DNA of 64,000 nucleotides from Phytophthora colocasiae (taxonomy: Eukaryota > Oomycota > Peronosporomycetes > Peronosporales > Peronosporaceae): NCBI GenBank assembly GCA_018806915.1, contig JAGKQI010000045.1, forward strand, positions 1,426,001 to 1,490,000, given 5' to 3'. Below the pieces are notes generated by a model that saw only the letters and a list, made by a program, of their open reading frames with translations, did not search any database and was not told the DNA's origin. Of this stretch, positions 10,875-20,700 are shown in pieces; the stretch's first letter is position 1; the number at the start of each line of letters is the position of its first letter. The position numbers and the translations under genes were made by a program.

Positions 10875-11360
10875 ATGGAGCTCAAGAAGACCGTGTTCTT
10901 GCTTTTAGCCGCTTCATTCGCACTGCTCGCTAGTAGCGACAGCTTTGTTACGAGTAATGAGTTGGACAAGTCGTTCAAGATGTCAACGTCGTCTGAGCTT
11001 CAGCCATCCAGCAACAATCTTCGTCGGGGTCTCAAATATATCGACGATGAAGAGGAGCGCGGAATTAATCTAATTGGAGGGATTCAGGCTAGCATCGCGG
11101 CGAGACAAGCAAAACGAGCTGCGGCAAAACTCAAACACCTGGAAGCCATCAAGACGGCCATTCTGAAAGGAAAACTCAGCCAATTCGCGAACAGTGAGTT
11201 TGCCAAGTATTTCGTGGCGGGGCAATATGTGGATGACGTTGTGAAGACCTTGAAAATCGCAGGAAAATCTGACGACGAAATTGCCACCTTCGCGAAAAAC
11301 TACAAGGCGTGGATCAAGAAAATTAAAAAGGTTAACCTTAAGAAATTACCAGTAGCCTAA
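10875..11360 (+). CDS. RXLR-like secreted effector, copy 1 (intact)
   Basis: A 161-residue secreted protein. I start it at 10875, because the other two copies share this ATG and a signal peptide follows directly (hydrophobic FLLLAASFALLASS, residues 8-21). The translocation-type region has RGLK at 51-54 in place of the classical RxLR, followed by the acidic dEER-type motif DDEEER at 57-62. The C-terminal effector part is lysine-rich and helical, with W/Y-type spacing (FAKYFVAGQYVDDVVKTL, NYKAWIKKI). Such proteins are secreted by oomycetes and act in the plant host; the actual target cannot be told. Copies 2 and 3 share the N-terminal half closely but differ after residue 65, where this copy has a different C-terminal sequence. 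It is the only copy here with an unbroken end. Confidence 0.85.
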   Translation: MELKKTVFLLLAASFALLASSDSFVTSNELDKSFKMSTSSELQPSSNNLRRGLKYIDDEEERGINLIGGIQASIAARQAKRAAAKLKHLEAIKTAILKGKLSQFANSEFAKYFVAGQYVDDVVKTLKIAGKSDDEIATFAKNYKAWIKKIKKVNLKKLPVA

Positions 11361-11874
11361 GAAGACGGTGGGCTTCTTGAGATGCAGCACTAGCCATCGT
11401 AATCGCATTAATTCGAGTTTGATTTCATATCGAATTTTTGTTTTGAAACTTTTTTGGGCATATATTTTTGTTGTTGTAGCGAAGATTCATGGAAACTTGG
11501 AAGACGGAAGGTGCTAGCGGCAAAATATTGCACTTTGATGTGAGTCCGTTGGTAATGAATTGTTCAACGCGATCTTCGTCATGACAGTCAAGAGAATTAC
11601 CTCAACTTTTTCGATATCTTTTCAGCAATATAAAAGTATTGGATCCGATTTTGTAACCTGCGGCAGTCTGACATTGCCATCATCATGTCAATGTCCAGTG
11701 AATTGTTGTAAAAGAAACAACGGTGTCTTTAATGAAAGTAGATCGATACCTCAGCCAACTGGAAATGAAAACAGTGTTGCTCGGAATTAAATTTTCTTTA
11801 CTACTTGAATACGGTAAGTTCAATTTCCGCATTGAAACACATAGCTACCCTCCTTGTTTCTTGGTGCTTCAATT
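11361..11874. other. 3' flank of effector copy 1, no gene seen
   Basis: AT-rich sequence. Only short frames without recognisable domains are present. Confidence 0.5.
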
Positions 11875-12553
11875 TTATTTAGCAAGAGGAAGATACCAGA
11901 CATATGACATCCACACTCCAAGTAAGACCAAAGCAATCGGAATTATGTAGATACCATACTTCTTGATGAAGTTAGACATCACGTACGAAAGCATTTGTGA
12001 CGTACAGCCACACCACAAGCAGTAAGTAGAAAATGGCAAGTGTGAGCAGGATTTCACCAGCAGTGTAGGTCGCCAGCCCAGAAATATAGACCGCCACATT
12101 GTCTCCCCCATTTGAAAGTGTCACTGCCGTCATCTTGAGCACGTGAAAACTAAAAATCGCCGACCACGCCTTTGACCTTGAAGCTTCCACAAAACTCGTC
12201 GAATTCAGCGAATCGTCCTCGTAAATAACGAAACTATTAGATTGTGAGCCTTCCTCCACGCCTGAGGTATCATCAGTACTTCCTTCCTTGCAGCTAGACT
12301 CATAATCTGTTATTTTCCCCTCTGTACTTCTATCCGACATCGAATTCATCCCCTCTTCAAGTCGAAACTCGCTGCGTTCTCGTGAACAACTTCCTCTACC
12401 GGGTTCCTCGGTATTTTCGGGTGTATTTAACTCTCCGGGCTCTACAGAATGAAGTCGGTAGTCGTTTCCACAATCCAAATAGTCATTAACAGCTTCTTTA
12501 TCCTTCTTGCACCCAATTAAAAAGATATGATACACAAACTTTAGTAAAATCAC
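11875..12553 (-). pseudogene. CadD-like cadmium-resistance transporter fragment
   Basis: The readable part carries the signature of CadD-type membrane transporters, TLSNGGDNVAVYISGLATYT, followed by a membrane segment (LLTLAIFYLLLVVWLYV). After a one-base frame change near 11980 comes the last segment (KYGIYIIPIALVLLGVWMSY). Before the signature lies a long hydrophilic loop rich in S, E and D. The N-terminal membrane half of the family is missing. The fragment runs divergently from the ankyrin-type gene, only 42 bp away. The truncation and frame break mark it as a remnant. Confidence 0.65.
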
Positions 12554-12595
12554 AAGCTTTCTAAAACTAGCCCATTCTATTATTTAGGAAACATC

Positions 12596-14305
12596 ATGGC
12601 TAAACGAGCTCTCGATGCATCTCCTGCAGACGCCAAGCGCCTTCGCACGTCACTAGAGCAGGAAGGATCCAAGTCTACTACTGGGGATGACTCCGTATTC
12701 GAGCGCATCAAAACTGTACCGTTGCCAGACAAAGTAAAAGCTCTTCCGCACGTTATGAGTCTCATTGCGAGACTGGCAATGACACCGGAGGAAGCGTTGA
12801 AAGAAGCATTAGCAACTCATGAACTAGATTGGATGAAACAGATCATTTCCAACTTCGACTGTAACTTGACTGAAACAGTGGTGCAAGCAGCTGCCACCAA
12901 CCAAGAAGATGTCATCAGGCTAGTGCTCTTTGGGTTTCTGATCCACGCACATACTGCTCGAGGGGAACTCCAAGACGATACACAAACGTTAGTGGAAAAG
13001 GCGATTCTGACAGCAGCTCACAACGGTCACCTCAGAATTGTGAAGACTTTGCTGTCCACTATCGTCGCTCTCTGGATGTATCCATTTTCTACGATTCGGG
13101 ATGTGATCGATGAAGCTGCAGCCAACGGACAGCTAACCGTGGTGAAATACATGGCACGACACGCTGTTTCTTTCAGGTATGACACAAAGTATTCGTTCTG
13201 GCCCCCAGTTGATACACTGTCAAAGGCAATTCTTGGTGGACATACGGACGTCGCAGAGTTCCTCGTCAATGAAAGTCGGATTCTTTGGAACTTAAAGAGC
13301 GCATATGCTGCAGCAGTTGATCAAGGTCAAACAGCTCTTGCTGGGAGAATATGTGAAGTTTATCCGGAGCAGATGCGTGGACGTAGTTTGTTTCTTGACT
13401 TGGCGTCTTGGGGACGTCTTGAGGCTGTCAAGTACTTGTACAATAATGGATGCAATGATTCTGGATTGGTTGGGAAAGCTTTTGCTGCTGCAGCAGGTGA
13501 CGCACAGAGAGACGTCGTCAAGTTCTTGGTTGGCACTGACCGTGTGAATTCAGAGGCGTTCGATAAGGCTTTCAAAAGGGCATGCTACGGGTTCAAGACG
13601 ATCGATACCGTGACGTTCCTGTACAATCTGAAACGGGCCTCACCGCAAGGAATTAACCGTGGATTCGAGTCTTCCAATGATGTGGCGGTCATGAAGTTGC
13701 TCTACGAAAAGGACAATATCTCGGACAAGGCCGTCGCTACTGCGTTCAAAAATGCTCTTGATCTTCACCTCATCGGAGATTCGGAGGTTATCCGATATTT
13801 GTCCAAGAAGCCGTGTATTTCATCTGAATTGATTGGCAAAGCTTTTGTGAGCGCCGCCCTTCGCCTGAACACAGACCTTGTGACTTTTTTGAAAGACAAC
13901 GAGCGTTTGTCGTCCAAGGCCATGGGACAAGCATTCGTGGAAGCTGTCAAACTTCACAAAGTGGACATGATGAAGTTACTGTACGATGAGCGTCGCACCC
14001 CTGGAGAAGCACTTGTACAAGCACTCATGGAATCAGCCCACCGTAGAAGGATTGACCTCGTGAAGGACATTGTGAAGCTTCTCTTGGCTAGAGAGAATAC
14101 TCGGCGGAATTTCATGCACGAGGCTTTCGTTGCGGCAGCTCGTCACGGTCAGATGTCTATTCTGGAAATCGTTCATCAAAGTCAAGTAGCAGATTTACCT
14201 TTGAAGGTGTTGAAAGATGCGCTCGGCGTGGCCGGGGGGAACGGTAAGATCCAGGACTTCATCCGGAAGCTAGTGTGTGACCAGGTCTTTAAGGAGATAC
14301 TTTAA
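12596..14305 (+). CDS. Diverged ankyrin-repeat protein, copy 1
   Basis: A 569-residue protein built of about 12-14 degenerate ankyrin-like units of roughly 33-40 residues. Recurring unit cores are AAxNGHLRIVKTLL, AAANGQLTVVKYMA, GGHTDVAEFLV, AASWGRLEAVKYLYNNG and AARHGQMSILEIV. Such proteins mediate protein binding and are expanded in Phytophthora; no catalytic domain or signal peptide is seen. The N-terminus (MAKRALDASPADAKRLR) is basic and could serve as a nuclear signal (inference). It ends in KEIL and is followed within about 90 bp (ignoring the pogo insertion) by the PD-(D/E)XK-like gene. A second copy at 34.65-35.6 kb and an inverted remnant at 28.9-29.5 kb belong to the same family. 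Confidence 0.8.
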   Translation: MAKRALDASPADAKRLRTSLEQEGSKSTTGDDSVFERIKTVPLPDKVKALPHVMSLIARLAMTPEEALKEALATHELDWMKQIISNFDCNLTETVVQAAATNQEDVIRLVLFGFLIHAHTARGELQDDTQTLVEKAILTAAHNGHLRIVKTLLSTIVALWMYPFSTIRDVIDEAAANGQLTVVKYMARHAVSFRYDTKYSFWPPVDTLSKAILGGHTDVAEFLVNESRILWNLKSAYAAAVDQGQTALAGRICEVYPEQMRGRSLFLDLASWGRLEAVKYLYNNGCNDSGLVGKAFAAAAGDAQRDVVKFLVGTDRVNSEAFDKAFKRACYGFKTIDTVTFLYNLKRASPQGINRGFESSNDVAVMKLLYEKDNISDKAVATAFKNALDLHLIGDSEVIRYLSKKPCISSELIGKAFVSAALRLNTDLVTFLKDNERLSSKAMGQAFVEAVKLHKVDMMKLLYDERRTPGEALVQALMESAHRRRIDLVKDIVKLLLARENTRRNFMHEAFVAAARHGQMSILEIVHQSQVADLPLKVLKDALGVAGGNGKIQDFIRKLVCDQVFKEIL

Positions 14306-14379
14306 GGATCCCAAATGTCATGGCGGATTATTTAGCCAAGGTGTTGCTACTAGCAACTTGCTACGTACGTCGTATAATA

Positions 14380-15401
14380 ACGTAGAATACCGAATAGTAC
14401 GCGGTGTTCTATTGTTATTATGTTATTTCTTCAACCAACTAGGGCGTTGTATTTGATGGGCGTTCAGGGAGCTCTATTCGATTCCGCATTGATGAGTACA
14501 ATAAAAACAACGAACAATGAATTTCAGCAAATGAATTTAGTGTTATGTTCTTCGAGAGCTACTCATCGATGCAGATCTCATCGAGCGCGTCCAGAAGCGA
14601 AGTAAATCGCTGTTTCGCCCATCAGGATAGTCTTGTCCCGATTCATCTCGCTCTTGTGCTTCTGCAAGAAGCTCATGAACGACACAGCACGCCCCACAAG
14701 CACGTCATCGGTCAGTGTGGTGAGATTGGTGCGACGGCGCAGGCTCAGACCGTTTCGCTTCATGAACGAAGAGACCCAAGGATCCGAAGCCGCAAACCGA
14801 ATTGGGCGCTCTTCCTTCTCCCACTCGTTCGGCTTTCGTGAAAGAGATGGCGAGCTTGGGCATCGATCCAATCACGAGTCACCTTCTCCTTGTTCAAGCT
14901 TAGATCGTAGATCATCTCGACGAGAGTATCCTCTGCCTCTCTCAAGACAGGACGCCGCCCAGCACCCTCAAGACGCCGACGGCTCCCGAACGCAGCCCAA
15001 ATCTCCTGCGGCCGAAATCCGCCACCCACGCCCTCGAAAATGAGGCTCCGCTCGACTCGGCACCCACCACCCTCAGTCGCGATCCAGTCAATTGCTTGTT
15101 TTTTTATGCTGAGCTCCACACTCTTTCGTCTAGCTGGCATCTTGGCGTATGAAGCAAAACAAACATGCTGCCCGCGTGTCTGGGGAGGATTCACGGATGG
15201 CTGAGCATTGTCAAACTTTGCTACAGCTCCTGAAATTCTGCCACAATGTAAGTAAAACTTCCGAGCTTTGTTCCCTACAGTGTTCAATTAAGAGGGCGTT
15301 CAATTTGAGCGCGTTCTATTCTTTGTATAACGCCCTCGGAGACCGCGTTCAATTCGTAGGGCGTTCTATTACTTTACCGCGTACTATTCGGTATTCTACG
15401 T
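14380..15401. mobile_element. Pogo-type (Tc1/mariner superfamily) element, defective
   Basis: The 1022 bp element starts ACGTAGAATACCGAATAGTA and ends with its inverse, giving a terminal repeat of about 26 bp. It is flanked by TA (14378-14379, 15402-15403). The empty site is visible at 40000-40015 in the second copy of the locus. The word GCGTTC(T/A)ATT recurs near both ends (for example 15295-15370). It carries a broken pogo transposase on the - strand and sits directly upstream of the start codon of the PD-(D/E)XK-like gene. Confidence 0.88.
14578..15140 (-). pseudogene. Pogo-like transposase remnant
   Basis: From the ATG at 15140 (MPARRKSVELSIKKQAIDWI) the frame encodes a CENP-B/psq-type helix-turn-helix region (FRPQEIWAAFG.RRRLEG). 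After a frame change near 14850 it continues with the second HTH and the start of the DDE domain: DPWVSSFMKRNGLSLRRRTN, LTTLTDDVLVGRAVSFMSFL. The first catalytic aspartate, normally in LMDETAVYF of pogo/Tigger proteins, is replaced here (LMGETAIYF). The rest of the catalytic domain is deleted, so this copy cannot be active. Confidence 0.8.
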
Positions 15402-15416
15402 TACAACATAGCTACC

Positions 15417-16565
15417 ATGCCGCCCCACACCGCTGCCTCCCCTCGCGCCGCGCCATCAGCTTCGTCCCGCACCGTCGACCTCGCCTACCTGTGCCGCGGC
15501 GTCGTGGACGTCCTCGAGAAGGTCAGCGTGCGGTCTCGCGTCTCGAGTCTCCGCAAGGATCTAGCCAAGGCGCTCAAGGAGACCTTCGGCATTGAAGTCG
15601 TGCCCGCGCAGGTCAGCCTGAGGACGTTCGTCAAGGTCGACGGCGAGTGGCCTACAGAGGTAGATGCCAAGGACGCTACGACCCGCGTCACCGTGATCGA
15701 CAACTCCGTAGCCACCGAGTTCGAGGGTGTTGGCGCTGAGGGTCGCGTGCACTTGCTCGTGGACGTGCCTAGCGAGGAAGAGGAGGAAGAAGAGAAGCCC
15801 CCCGCCGCACCAGAGGAGAACAACGATGACAAGGACACCTCGGCAGCGGATGATAATATCAGCGACGTCGAGACAGCGGTGGCCTGCTTCAACGCGGCCT
15901 TCAACAAGAGCAAGTCCTCCACGGGGGATGAGCCTATCGCGTTCTCCGACGTCACGGAGGCACAGGCGACAGCAATGTACGAGGGTATGGAGAAGAATGA
16001 GGACTACGATATTAAGACGACACCACTACCAGAAGAACTCAAGCAGGCGATCCGGGAAGACTACGAGCGACTGATCGGGTCAAGCCTACCTCCCTGGGAG
16101 CAGAACGAAGCCCACAAACGGCGCTACATTGACGCGGTACTGACACGGCTAATCTACACGGTGAACAAGAGCACAGGCGCCGAGGATGAAGCCACCAAGC
16201 TCCTCCTGTTTCCTGAGTACGGGATCACGCTCCCGGAGCTGAATGCGGCCGGCCTTGCGGACTGGGTTGTTAAACGCGGCGACAGGATGCTGGTCGTCAC
16301 CGAGGCCAAGCAGTGCGATATCCGGAGGGGCCAGTATCAGCTACTAGCGATGATGGAGGCACTCCGTATCCACACCAAGAAGCTTAACATGCCCGATCAC
16401 AAGATCCAAGCCATTTGCACCGACTTCCAGAACTGGTTGTTCGTGGAACGGGAGTCGAAAGCACTGCGGAAGAAGTTCAAGGGTACTGCTCCGGCTACAG
16501 CTACGTTTGATGAGACCCTGCTTGAAATCTGTGAGCGCGTGTACACTGCGTTGTTGAACTTATAA
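15417..16565 (+). CDS. PD-(D/E)XK nuclease-like, CRN-like protein, copy 1
   Basis: An intact 382-residue protein. Residues 20-118 form a compact domain beginning DLAYLCRGVVDVLEKVSVRS, which I do not recognise. A very acidic linker follows (SEEEEEEEK, 119-150). The C-terminal domain (about 185-382) shows a PD-(D/E)XK-like arrangement: GLADWVV with D282, then LVVTEAKQ with E296 and K298, and a following helix with GQYQLLAMMEAL (Q306, Q308). Related nuclease-like domains are known from Crinkler-type effectors and their relatives in oomycetes, but no Crinkler LFLAK header is present and no signal peptide is seen, so 'CRN-like' is tentative. The pogo element ends 15 bp before the ATG, which probably disturbs its promoter. 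A second, broken copy lies at 40026-44625. Confidence 0.72.
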   Translation: MPPHTAASPRAAPSASSRTVDLAYLCRGVVDVLEKVSVRSRVSSLRKDLAKALKETFGIEVVPAQVSLRTFVKVDGEWPTEVDAKDATTRVTVIDNSVATEFEGVGAEGRVHLLVDVPSEEEEEEEKPPAAPEENNDDKDTSAADDNISDVETAVACFNAAFNKSKSSTGDEPIAFSDVTEAQATAMYEGMEKNEDYDIKTTPLPEELKQAIREDYERLIGSSLPPWEQNEAHKRRYIDAVLTRLIYTVNKSTGAEDEATKLLLFPEYGITLPELNAAGLADWVVKRGDRMLVVTEAKQCDIRRGQYQLLAMMEALRIHTKKLNMPDHKIQAICTDFQNWLFVERESKALRKKFKGTAPATATFDETLLEICERVYTALLNL

Positions 16566-17735
16566 CATTAGCGTTCTAAATGATTGGAGAAGGAGATGTG
16601 TGTCATCAATTTAACTGTAAGTTGTTGTGCACATGAGTGAGTTATACACGGAATTTCAACATGTAACTTCTTCGCTGCCATTGTACAATTTTTTTCTACT
16701 TTTTCGATGCTACAGCAACGAATAGCATCGCCATTCTCAAACTGAGATAGATTATATCTAAAACCAATTTCTTCCATCTCCTCATCGTCCGCGAATTTCT
16801 CTAATTCTAAAACCACCTGGATCATCCTCTCCACTAATGCCAATCACTTAGACACGGTTCAGAAAGCTATTCCTGCTTTAGTAAGACTCGGTCAGGCTGT
16901 CTGTAATCGAATTTCGCTACCTTGACTGGCGCAGTTTAAAGAACTTTGTAAATTTTATTTCAATGACATTTCCAATGAATTCGACTCGATGAATGAGTTT
17001 GAAATTGAAATATAAACTCCGGTGTTACAGCTTTTGTTGATGAAATTAAAAATGCATGATATCCTACCTCAAGCGAAGATGATGACTCGGGCAAAGATGA
17101 CTCGCATGAATTCCGACGTTGAAACTGTACCTGATGACTTGATGAAATCGCTAGCACAAGTAAAAGTACATGAAACGCAGATTAATGATACGGACGACGA
17201 GTTATGACATTCAAAACAAACTAAGTACTTATCTGACAAACATAGGACTCGAGTTGAATCATGCGCAATCATTATAAACAATGCTTTTAGTTTTCCATAT
17301 TAATACCACTAGAGTTTACTTTGTAGTTGCCGCTTTAGTATACGTTATAAAGATAGGTTTTAATTTCAATTATGGTTTACTAGCGTTCTTGCACCAGTCC
17401 TTAAACTGCCTACGAGCACTAGTTTCTTACTAACATTACTTGTGCTTAGTTTCAGAACTGCTTCGCGCCGTTGGCGACTTTAGCTTTCCTCAGTCAGAAA
17501 CAATTTGTATTATGGACTTTGTGCACGTATTCAATGATGATGTACTTTGTGCTCGTATTCAACTGGCAGCTTCCTTGGTAGTAGATTCTATCTATTATAA
17601 TGCATGTCCACATGTTATCAATGAGATGGTGTTCCCGTGTAGGAACCGTAGGTTCGAGTATCCTAGGGGCCACCACTCAAGCTCATTTCTCAATTTCCAG
17701 AGAGACTCGCACACGAGCTACAGTTCCAGAAAGCC
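16566..17735. other. Intergenic region upstream of effector copy 2, duplicated
   Basis: This stretch is repeated, with small indels and substitutions, at 44626-44671 plus 48843-49681 upstream of effector copy 3. Short decayed frames occur on both strands (for example 17022-17207 + and 16568-16843 -) but have no recognisable domain and are not kept open in both copies. The last 150 bp are also shared with the upstream region of effector copy 1. Confidence 0.6.
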
Positions 17736-18173
17736 ATGGAGCTCAAGAAGACCGTGTTCTTGCTTTTAGCCGCTTCATTCGCACTGCTCGCCAGTAGCGA
17801 CAGCTTTGTTACGAGTAACGAGTTGGGCAAGTCGTTCACGATGTCAACGTCGTCTGAGGTTCAGCCATCCAGCAACAATCTTCGTCGGGGTCTCAAATCT
17901 ATCAATGACGAGGAGCGCGGGTTTTCTTTCAAAGCATTTCTTCAGGCTAACATCGCGGCAAGAAAGGCACGTCGAGAAAATATTCGTCTGCATAAAATCA
18001 GCCATGCTGAATGGAAAGCTCAGCACAAATTCGAGAACGGTGAGCTTACCAAGTTGTTTTTGGCGAGCCAGGGTGTGGATGATGTTGTAAAGGCCCTGAG
18101 AGCTGCGCGAATTCCTGAGGGCAAAATTAAAACCCTCATTAACCCTTCTGCGAAGCAATGGACTAAACTATAG
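17736..18173 (+). pseudogene. RXLR-like effector, copy 2, 3' end replaced by piggyBac B
   Basis: This copy shares the signal peptide and the RGLK...EER region of copy 1; the C-terminal effector part resembles copy 3. The frame is open through 18142, but there the left end of piggyBac B begins at a TTAA (18139-18142). The last ten codons up to the stop at 18171-18173 are therefore element sequence, not host sequence. The host remainder of the C-terminus lies 8.5 kb downstream at 26647-26670, and is itself cut after 24 bp by piggyBac E. The predicted product thus has a short foreign tail. Whether it is still made or active cannot be told. Confidence 0.85.
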
Positions 18174-18179
18174 TATACA

Positions 18180-18815
18180 AAGTTAAGTCAATGTCTTGTA
18201 AAAGGGCCCTCAGGCGCCCTTTTAGAGACAGATCGCAAGATCATCCATGCCTCAAATCTCGCAAGATGCACGAGGATACCTCCTTCATCAACCTCTAAGG
18301 GCACATCATGCGCCTTTCAAGTTGGCGATCTGATAGGCCGATATCCTGGAGCTAAACAAAAAATCTGGAAGAATACTCTAATTGGATAAAAAGAAGTTGG
18401 TGGGAAGCAGCTTCAGGTAACAAATCAAAAATTACGTCAAACATGAGCCACGTTTTTGAACGCCATGCTTGGAATGATGATGCTTGGATGTTGTCTTGCA
18501 TGAGCACTGGCGCCGCGCTTGCAACAACTACGTCTACACAAACACTTTCCGCTTGTTAATGGCAGTCCAGAATGGCTTTATCATTCCCTACGTGTTCGCA
18601 ATTAGCTTCTTCTACAAACAGCTAGCAAACTGGAATAAATGCCTTTGAATGCCAGAATTAATTTTTATTGAAACTTAATTATTTCAAAAACACATAGCAT
18701 ATAAATTACAAAACAACAAGTGAACTATCAAAATGCGACCTGTTAAAATTAATCGCGAACAACGACGCGTGGCGACCGTCCAGCATTTCCCTCCCCCTCC
18801 CGTTTCGGAGAATTC
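18180..18815. other. Left non-coding arm of piggyBac B
   Basis: No gene is seen. A near-palindrome around 18200-18225 (AAAAGGGCCCTCAGGCGCCC) is partly matched in inverted form at 26548-26570 near the other end. These are candidate sites for transposase binding (inference). Confidence 0.5.
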
Positions 18816-19088
18816 ATGACGCTTAGTGAAAAAGCACCCGGAGAGAAGAAGGCACCACCACCAGGGCAAGTCAGCAAGCGACGCCGGCTTGATACGTCCA
18901 CCGCGTGGGGCGTTCGGTTTCGTGATGTGTGGGCGGCGTTATTAAAAGATGGGTGGACATCAAAGCGACCAAGTGGCCGGAGCTTGGACTCGCGATACCA
19001 GTACATCGTCCCTCGTGGGCGTTATAATGGTGAGGAAGGGGTCGACTTCTTTCTCGGCGAAGACGCCTTGATGCAACACCTCCATGAT

Positions 19089-20310
19089 GCCGTCCAAGGT
19101 AAGTAAGAATGGTGTGATTTGGTGCTACGTGTACTTGACATTGTTCGTGTATGTGCTATAGGTGACGAGCTACGAGAAGCAGTGGCAGAGCGTGGTGGCG
19201 GCGCAGTACAGCAGTGTCGCGGTGCAGCGCAAGACACCGGTGCAGCCGTTGACACCAACGTCCAAGGTGCGTGATGAATGTGTACTGGACGACGGTGCAC
19301 TAGTTGCTAATGTTGTGTGCATGCGTAAGGTGCAGGTGGTGAGCATCGAGCAGCAGGCGGACTACATCTCATCGATGCTGTGCAAGGTGTGTGAGGTCTT
19401 TATGGAGGTGGTGCTTCTGATGGCTGATGCTGCTATGTGTTTTGTAGGACTTGGACATCGGGACGATGCTGGCACAGCGTACGCTGGTACTGTCGGTAGA
19501 GGTGAGAAAGAACTACATGGACTGTGTGGGTGCTGTGGTTGTTGACGTTATTTGCGTACTGTGTATGTAGCTCACGAGCATCGTGTAGGAGTTGTTGTTA
19601 GTGACGCCGCTGGCCGAGGTGGGAAGCCGTGTTGTGAGATGGACACAAGATGCTGACGTTGTGCTATGTGATATGCAGTTTCCAAGCGCCGTGGATCAGC
19701 AGCAGTGGATGATGAGGGTGGCGTTACTGGCCCAGGTGAGCGGAATTATATTGTAGAGGTGTTCTGTGTTAGTGACATCGTTATGCTTGCTGTGTAGTTA
19801 CCAAACGTCGCGTGTGCGTGAGTTCTGCTAGTGGTGTACGTACGTCGAGACGTAGGCGTGCAGCTGCTGAACGTCCGATTGGTGGACAATCTGCTCGTGG
19901 TCGTGCACTTCGAAGTGCTAGTAATGAACTTGCTTCGGGTGCTTTGGCTGGCACAAGTGACGGTCGTGCTTCGGCCATTGGACGTGCTGCTGGTGATGAC
20001 TTTGTTTCGAGTGGCCAAGTTGGCAGCGATGAACTTGCTCGTGGTGGACGTGCGCTTCGAGGTGAACGTGCGCTTCGAGGTGAACGTCCAGCTGGTGATG
20101 AACTTGCTTCGAGTGGTAATGCTGGCACAAGTGGTGGACGAGTTTCGGACAGTGAACGTCCAGCTGGTGATGATCTTGCTTCGAGTGGTATTGGCACTAG
20201 TGGTGGACGAGCTTTGGACAGCGATCGTGCTACTGGTGATGAACTTGCTTCGAGTGGTAATGCTGGCACAAGTGGTGGACGAGTTTCGGACAGTGAACGT
20301 CCAGCTGGTG
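19089..20310 (+). repeat. Inverted repeat arm 1 of piggyBac B (shared exons)
   Basis: This arm is nearly identical to the reverse complement of 24776-25999. It starts in the last bases of exon 1 (GCCGTCCAAGGT) and takes in several introns and small exons and the first part of the repetitive coding region. The two genes of the element therefore share the same middle protein segment. Confidence 0.88.
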
Positions 20311-20700
20311 ATGATCTTGCTTCGAGTGGTATTGGCACTAGTGGTGGACGAGCTTTGGACAGCGATCGTGCTACTGGTGATGAACGTTCTTCGAGAGGTA
20401 TTGCTGGCACTAGTGGTGGACGAGTTTCGGACAGTGAACGTCCAGCTGGTGATGATCTTGCTTCGAGTGGTATTGGCACTAGTGGTGGACGAGCTTTGGA
20501 CAGCGATCGTGCTACTGGTGATGAACGTTCTTCGAGAGGTATTGCTGGCACTAGTGGTGGACGAGTTTCGGACAGTGAACGTCCAGCTGATGATGACCTT
20601 GCTTCGAGTGGTATTGGCACTAGTGGTGGACGAGCTTTGGACAGCGATCGTGCTACTGGTGATGAACGTTCTTCGAGTGGTAGTGCTGGTACTAGTGGTG
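20040..20700 (+). repeat. Coding tandem repeats in the piggyBac B transposase
   Basis: Alternating units of about 66-69 bp encode variants of ASSGIGTSGGRALDSDRATG and AGTSGGRVSDSERPAGDD. About nine units are seen in arm 1 and the following unique part, and fewer in the inverted arm. The predicted chain is disordered. All other frames stay open too, giving misleading shadow ORFs on the opposite strand. Confidence 0.85.

Noticed and set aside
15485..15955. Antisense frame over the PD-(D/E)XK-like gene (also at 40097-40603)
   Set aside because: Low-complexity shadow of the acidic region on the other strand, with no domain.
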